Of a stretch of DNA of 9,010 nucleotides, positions 5,284 to 9,010 are shown piece after piece; the stretch's first letter is position 1, and each line of letters starts with the position of its first letter. A model generated the notes under the pieces. It was not told the origin of the DNA. It did no database searches and saw nothing but the letters and a program-made list of their open reading frames with translations. The DNA is from an uncultured Collinsella sp. GTDB lineage: Bacteria > Actinomycetota > Coriobacteriia > Coriobacteriales > Coriobacteriaceae. The stretch lies in assembly GCA_900550965.1 (NCBI GenBank), contig URUC01000081.1:1-9010 (forward strand), read 5' to 3'. The translations under genes were made by a program, and so were the position numbers.

Positions 5284-5925
5284 CTACATCATCCCGCCTG
5301 CTCCCAGCAGCGGGCCCAATATGGACAGAAGCAACGCCGGCAAGATGAGCGTGCCGGTGGGAATCAGCAGCTTGACGGGTGCACGCTCGATCTCGCGCTC
5401 GACCGCGGCGCGATGAGCCGCACGGATCTCGCGACTTTGAGCGGCCAGCGTCTCGGCAAGTGGGGCACCCAGGGCGAGCGCCTGCCCCACCGTGATGGCA
5501 AAGGTCTCGAGCGCTCGCACGTCCAGGTCGCGCGCGGCGGCCAACAACTCGTCCTCACGCGTGCCCACGCCCACCTGCCACGCCATGCAGGCGCGCTCAA
5601 GGCGAAGAGCCAGCACTGACCGGCGGTTGGCGCAGAAAATCTCAAGCGCCGCATCAAACGAAAGACCGGCCGAAAGACCCAAGCGCACAACATCGATCAT
5701 CTCGGACACTTCGCCGAGCGACACTCGCGCCGGGCCGCCCGCTCCAACCGCGCCCTTCACTCGCGCGGTCAGAGCATCGACCACCGAGCGACCCGCGGCA
5801 GTGACCAGCACCGCCTCGCGCTTGCAGGCCCCTGCGATCTTGCGTGCATCCGCCCGATCCAAACCCGTCGCGACAAATACACTCAGGGCGCACAGGCAAG
5901 CCGCAACTGCAACCGGGGCGCTCAT
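5284..5925 (-). CDS. tadC: TadC inner-membrane platform protein
   Basis: This 213-residue member of the type II secretion F (T2SF) family is one of the two membrane platform proteins on which CpaF/TadA acts. An N-terminal membrane helix (about 3-20) leads to a charged linker. The T2SF domain (about 74-200) holds the family patterns GEVSEMIDVVRLGLSAGLSFDAAL and AITVGQALALGAPLAETLAAQ in pieces at about 71-94 and 143-163. A C-terminal helix (about 188-208, IPTGTLILPALLLSILGPLL) completes it. It is shorter than many TadC proteins, which are often near 300 residues. The ATG at 5925 overlaps the TadB stop as ATGA, which argues against the longer frame reaching 6063. Together with TadB it would form the membrane core of the pilus motor. 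Confidence 0.88.
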   Translation of the reverse strand: MSAPVAVAACLCALSVFVATGLDRADARKIAGACKREAVLVTAAGRSVVDALTARVKGAVGAGGPARVSLGEVSEMIDVVRLGLSAGLSFDAALEIFCANRRSVLALRLERACMAWQVGVGTREDELLAAARDLDVRALETFAITVGQALALGAPLAETLAAQSREIRAAHRAAVEREIERAPVKLLIPTGTLILPALLLSILGPLLGAGGMM

Positions 5926-6848
5926 AGCTCCACCCGCATAATGCGCCGGATAACCACCAGGGCAACGGCGTTGAGGGCAAGACCCAGCACCACAGCGCCC
6001 GCGCCGGCAGGCGTCGCAAGACCGCGACGAAAATCTGCCGAAAGCAGCGCCAGCACCGCGCACATGCCCGCCGGCATCGCCGCGACCATATGCGCAGACA
6101 TGCGAGCCTGCGACGTCTTAACATCCAGGCGGCGCTTGAGCTCAATGCGCTCCCCCACCATGCTCGACGCCTCGGACAGTAAGTCGGCAAGCGGAGCGCC
6201 GGTGCGCTGAGACACCTTAAGCGCCAAGGTCACAAGCGAAAGACCGGGGGCGTCGATACGCACGAGCAAGTCATCGAGCGCGTCGGTCGCCGAGATGCCG
6301 CAATCGATCGCCGCCGCCACCCGCAAAAACTCGGTATGCACTGGCTCTTGCGCATGAGCGCCCACAAAGCGCATGCCCTGGGCCAGCGAATGTCCCGAGG
6401 CAAGCGACATGGAAAGTGCGGTAAACGCCTCGGGCATTGCCTCTTCTGCATCGTGTTGCTCGCGCCGGCTCTCAAAGCCATCCCGAGCGGCACCAACGGC
6501 AAACGGAGCAACAAGTCCCAAGGCAAATCCGAGGGGCGATAACGACACCATCGTTAGTAAAACGCAGCAGACACCGCTCGATAGCAGCAGAAACGCCAAA
6601 CGTCCCGAAGCATCTTCGATCACGAGGCCAAGGCGATGCGCCGGAGCCAGCGATGCCCACGAACGGGCGATCTTTTTCAGCAGATCGTTTTCCACCAGCT
6701 CACGCGGCAGCTTCTCTGCCACCGTCTCGAGCGCCTGACGTGCCAGCTCCGCCGGCGGTACCTGCGGCACACGAGGTTCCGCCCCGCACGCCGTCGCGAC
6801 AGAAAGCCCTGCCAAGCCCCCTACGACGAGGGGCACAGTGATCTCCAT
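5922..6848 (-). CDS. tadB: TadB inner-membrane platform protein
   Basis: This is a 308-residue T2SF-family protein. Hydrophobic helices appear at about 4-20, 84-102, 104-121, 252-270 and 283-300. The cytoplasmic T2SF domain (about 135-245) shows EAFTALSMSLASGHSLAQG, then TDALDDLLVRIDAPG and KVSQRTGAPLADLLSEASSM, the usual order for TadB. Its length is normal for the family. The ATG at 6848 has a strong GGAGGTGG ribosome site and overlaps the end of cpaF by 28 nt; the next gene, tadC, starts in its stop codon. TadB pairs with TadC and converts ATP hydrolysis by CpaF into pilin extrusion. The longer hydrophilic stretch between helices 1 and 2 (about 22-80) is less conserved. Confidence 0.9.
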   Translation of the reverse strand: MEITVPLVVGGLAGLSVATACGAEPRVPQVPPAELARQALETVAEKLPRELVENDLLKKIARSWASLAPAHRLGLVIEDASGRLAFLLLSSGVCCVLLTMVSLSPLGFALGLVAPFAVGAARDGFESRREQHDAEEAMPEAFTALSMSLASGHSLAQGMRFVGAHAQEPVHTEFLRVAAAIDCGISATDALDDLLVRIDAPGLSLVTLALKVSQRTGAPLADLLSEASSMVGERIELKRRLDVKTSQARMSAHMVAAMPAGMCAVLALLSADFRRGLATPAGAGAVVLGLALNAVALVVIRRIMRVEL

Positions 6849-8149
6849 TCGTCCACCTCCTCTTGTGTGAGCGTCCCCGACCGCAGGCCTTCTGCGATAA
6901 ACGGCGGCTCGCGGTCAAGCGTCCAGGTGCGCTCGGCGGCATCGAACGTCACATAGCGCTCGAGCTCTACGCCGCCCGATGCGGCGCGTCGCACCCCCGA
7001 ATACGAGGAGACGAAGCGCCTGCCATCGGCGTGGCGCTCGGACATCACGATACCGTCGAGTGCCATGGCAATCTGCTCCTCGATGAGCTCGCTCGGCAGA
7101 TCGATGCCATAACGTGCAAGCAACGTCAGACGCACCACGGTCTCCTGTTCTGAACCCGCATGAAGCGTGGTGAGCGACCCGTCGTGGCCCGTGTTCATGG
7201 CCTGCAACATGTCGCAGCACTCGGCACCGCGCACCTCGCCCACCACGATGCGGTCGGGGCGCATGCGCAGGGCATTAGTCACCAGGTCGCGGATCGTCAC
7301 CGCGCCCTCGCCCTCAATTGAAGCCTCGCGCGCCTCTAGGCGCACCACGTGCGGATGATGCGCAAACTTGAGCTCGGCAGAGTCCTCGATCGTCAAGATG
7401 CGCTCGCCGGTGGAAATCTCACATGACAACGCGTTGAGCAGGGTGGTCTTACCAGATCCCGTGCCTCCCGCAACCGCCAGGTCCTGTCGCAGCGACACCG
7501 CACACGACAGCAGCTGCGCATACCAAAGCGGCAGCGATCCCAACCCCACGAGCTCGTCCAGCGAGCAGATACGGTCCGAGAACTTTCGGATGGTGAGAAT
7601 CGGTCCGTCAATCGCCACAGGCGGAATCACCGCGTTGACGCGATAGCCCGTTTTGAGGCGGGCGTTGACGATGGGGCTGCGCTCGTCGATACGGCGGCCA
7701 AGTGGCGAGATAATGCGGTCGATAAGCACACGGATCTGCTCATCATCCTCAAACGCATGCTCGATGGGGTACAAGACGCCGCCGCGTTCAAAGAAAGCCG
7801 AGCGGCAGCCGTTGATCATGATCTCGGTAACGGTGTCGTCCTCGATGAGCGGCTGCAACGGCCCCAAGCCCACCACGTCATCCAAAATCTCGTCGATGAT
7901 GGTCTCGCGCTCGGGCGTCGCGAGATCGGTCGGCTCCTCAACATTGAGCGCCGCCTCCACCGCAGGACGCAATTCCGAGCGGGCAAGTGCCGGGTCGATA
8001 TAGGCGCTGATACGCGCCACTTCGTCGTAACCCATGCGGTCCATCACGGCGCGCTTGGTGCGTCGTTTCACGGCGCGGCGACGCCCCGCACCTACAGGCG
8101 CTGCCGCCGCCGCAGCGCCGGCAGCCTTAATCCTCGTTTGCAGGCTCAT
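6821..8149 (-). CDS. cpaF: CpaF/TadA family secretion ATPase
   Basis: This 442-residue hexameric motor ATPase of the type II/IV secretion superfamily would power Flp pilus assembly in the cytoplasm. An N-terminal basic, Ala-rich tail (1-35) precedes the N-domain with VGLGPLQPLIEDDTVTEIMI (about 93-112), a strong CpaF hallmark. The catalytic domain follows: Walker A GGTGSGKTT (about 228-236), Asp box LTIEDSAELKF (about 252-262), Walker B RIVVGEVRG (about 300-308), and His box GSLTTLHAGS (about 324-333). All key residues appear intact, and the length is usual for the family. The ATG at 8149 overlaps the CpaE stop as ATGA. The gene is closely coupled to tadB downstream. Only one such ATPase is seen here, and I cannot tell whether it also drives retraction. 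Confidence 0.95.
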   Translation of the reverse strand: MSLQTRIKAAGAAAAAAPVGAGRRRAVKRRTKRAVMDRMGYDEVARISAYIDPALARSELRPAVEAALNVEEPTDLATPERETIIDEILDDVVGLGPLQPLIEDDTVTEIMINGCRSAFFERGGVLYPIEHAFEDDEQIRVLIDRIISPLGRRIDERSPIVNARLKTGYRVNAVIPPVAIDGPILTIRKFSDRICSLDELVGLGSLPLWYAQLLSCAVSLRQDLAVAGGTGSGKTTLLNALSCEISTGERILTIEDSAELKFAHHPHVVRLEAREASIEGEGAVTIRDLVTNALRMRPDRIVVGEVRGAECCDMLQAMNTGHDGSLTTLHAGSEQETVVRLTLLARYGIDLPSELIEEQIAMALDGIVMSERHADGRRFVSSYSGVRRAASGGVELERYVTFDAAERTWTLDREPPFIAEGLRSGTLTQEEVDEWRSLCPSS

Positions 8150-9010
8150 CGCTGATCACCCTCGCGCGACCAGGGAAGGCGGATACGCGGGCGTTCGGTG
8201 CGCGTTGCACGGTCGGCGACCATATCGCTCCAAGGGCCGACGGCGCACCCCAGTTCCACGAGCATCTCGCGCGTGGCCTCGCGCACGCTAGTCGCAAAAG
8301 CGCTGGTCTGCCCCACTGCCTCGTCAGCGCGCCCAAACGCCATGAGCGCGGCGAGATCCTGCCCGCCATCGGCGATACGAATCTTGGAGCTCAACGCACA
8401 GGCAATCTCAAAGCGCATGGCGACGTCCTCGTCTGCCCCGCGCGCACCGAACCGGTTGAACACGGCGCTCATGCGCGTGCGCGGCACACCTACTCGACCT
8501 GCCAGTTCAATGACGCGCGATGCCGATGCCGCGGACGACACCGCCGCATCGCCAACGACCAGGCAACGGTCGCTCGCCGCCACCGCAGCCGCCACGGCGT
8601 CGCCCCAAAAGACCGAAGTATCGATAAAGACCACGTCGGATTCGCGACGCAGAACATCAAGCAGTAGCTCCACCGGACGTGGCATGAGCTCGGCTTGCTC
8701 GGGCGCCGCGACGGGACCCCAGAGCGTAATGCCCGGTGCCACGCGCATCGAAGCGGCTACGATATCCGGCTCAGTGAGCGTGCCCGCCGCCGACGGCTCG
8801 ATAAGTGCCGCCATATCGCGCGGAGCATCGACGCCTAACAAGTCGTAAAGGTTTCCAAACATCAGGTCCAGGTCGAGCACGGCGGCACGCAAGCCCAACA
8901 GCGACGATGTGTGTGCCATGGTGGCAACGATCGTCGACTTGCCGCAACCGCCCGAACCCGAAATGGCGCAGATGACCGGAGCTCGATGCGGCGAAGCGGC
9001 AGCGTCTGCC
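8146..9010 (-). CDS. cpaE: CpaE/TadZ-like P-loop ATPase (5' end missing)
   Basis: The reading frame runs off the window edge, with 287 residues visible and open at the N-terminus. This family belongs to the MinD/ParA group and helps position the Tad machine at its cell site. Visible features are a P-loop SGSGGCGKSTIVA about 17 residues from the edge, then VLDLDLMFGNLYDLLGV (about 45-61 of the visible part, the usual CpaE D-x-D-x-xFG). DVVFIDTSVFWGDAV follows as the Walker B region, and VPRTRMSAVFNRFG comes later. The P-loop has Ser where ParA/MinD proteins keep the signature Lys (K-G-G-x-G-K), a notable deviation. An N-terminal receiver-like domain, common in CpaE, would lie outside the window. 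Its stop overlaps the cpaF start. An internal ATG at 8919 lies after the P-loop and is not the start. Confidence 0.88.
   Translation of the reverse strand, partial: ADAAASPHRAPVICAISGSGGCGKSTIVATMAHTSSLLGLRAAVLDLDLMFGNLYDLLGVDAPRDMAALIEPSAAGTLTEPDIVAASMRVAPGITLWGPVAAPEQAELMPRPVELLLDVLRRESDVVFIDTSVFWGDAVAAAVAASDRCLVVGDAAVSSAASASRVIELAGRVGVPRTRMSAVFNRFGARGADEDVAMRFEIACALSSKIRIADGGQDLAALMAFGRADEAVGQTSAFATSVREATREMLVELGCAVGPWSDMVADRATRTERPRIRLPWSREGDQR

Noticed and set aside
5926..6063. Longer form of TadC starting at 6063
   Set aside because: It overlaps the coding region of the TadB C-terminal membrane helices and gives a Cys/Arg/Gly-rich stretch unlike TadC. The ATGA start at 5925 fits better.

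Overview
The window looks like a stretch of a high-GC, Gram-positive actinobacterial chromosome. The best guess is a Coriobacteriia gut species such as Collinsella. This rests on base composition, the style of the Tad proteins, and the absence here of outer-membrane Tad parts (RcpA secretin, TadD); it was not tested by any search. Every gene I can support lies on the minus strand, so transcription runs from high to low coordinates.

Positions 9010 to 864 hold most of a tad (tight adherence / Flp pilus) locus as one tightly packed unit. In transcription order it contains: a CpaE/TadZ-like ATPase cut by the window edge; the CpaF/TadA secretion ATPase; the TadB and TadC inner-membrane platform proteins; the Flp major pilin; a one-pass membrane protein of unknown function; a second small Flp-like pilin; a TadE-like pseudopilin; a large TadG-like protein with a cysteine-rich ectodomain; a second TadE-like pseudopilin; and a DUF192 protein. 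Most junctions are stop/start overlaps (ATGA, GTGA, TAATG) or gaps of 1-10 nt, and I see no terminator or promoter inside the unit. The likely scheme is that CpaE helps localise the machine, CpaF powers it, TadB/TadC form the platform, and Flp plus the pseudopilins build the fibre. Four proteins carry the same predicted prepilin cleavage motif, A|Q-x-T-x-E. The prepilin peptidase that would cut it is not in the window.

Positions 863 to 255 hold a compact two-gene module that looks like a type II toxin-antitoxin pair. A small BrnT/RelE-like toxin candidate comes first and overlaps a ribbon-helix-helix antitoxin by an ATGA. A candidate promoter lies just after the DUF192 stop codon, and a perfect 6-3-6 inverted repeat sits on its -10 box as a probable operator.

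Positions 254 to 1 hold a tRNA-Phe(GAA) gene with a good promoter, an AT-rich UP-like tract, a hairpin beginning at the predicted transcript start, and a rho-independent terminator.

The most puzzling point is the start of the TadE-like gene near 4297. Its conserved leader has no ordinary start codon in the expected place. Either an ATT start, a 20-residue longer ATG start, or a one-base frame problem in a CG run must explain it.
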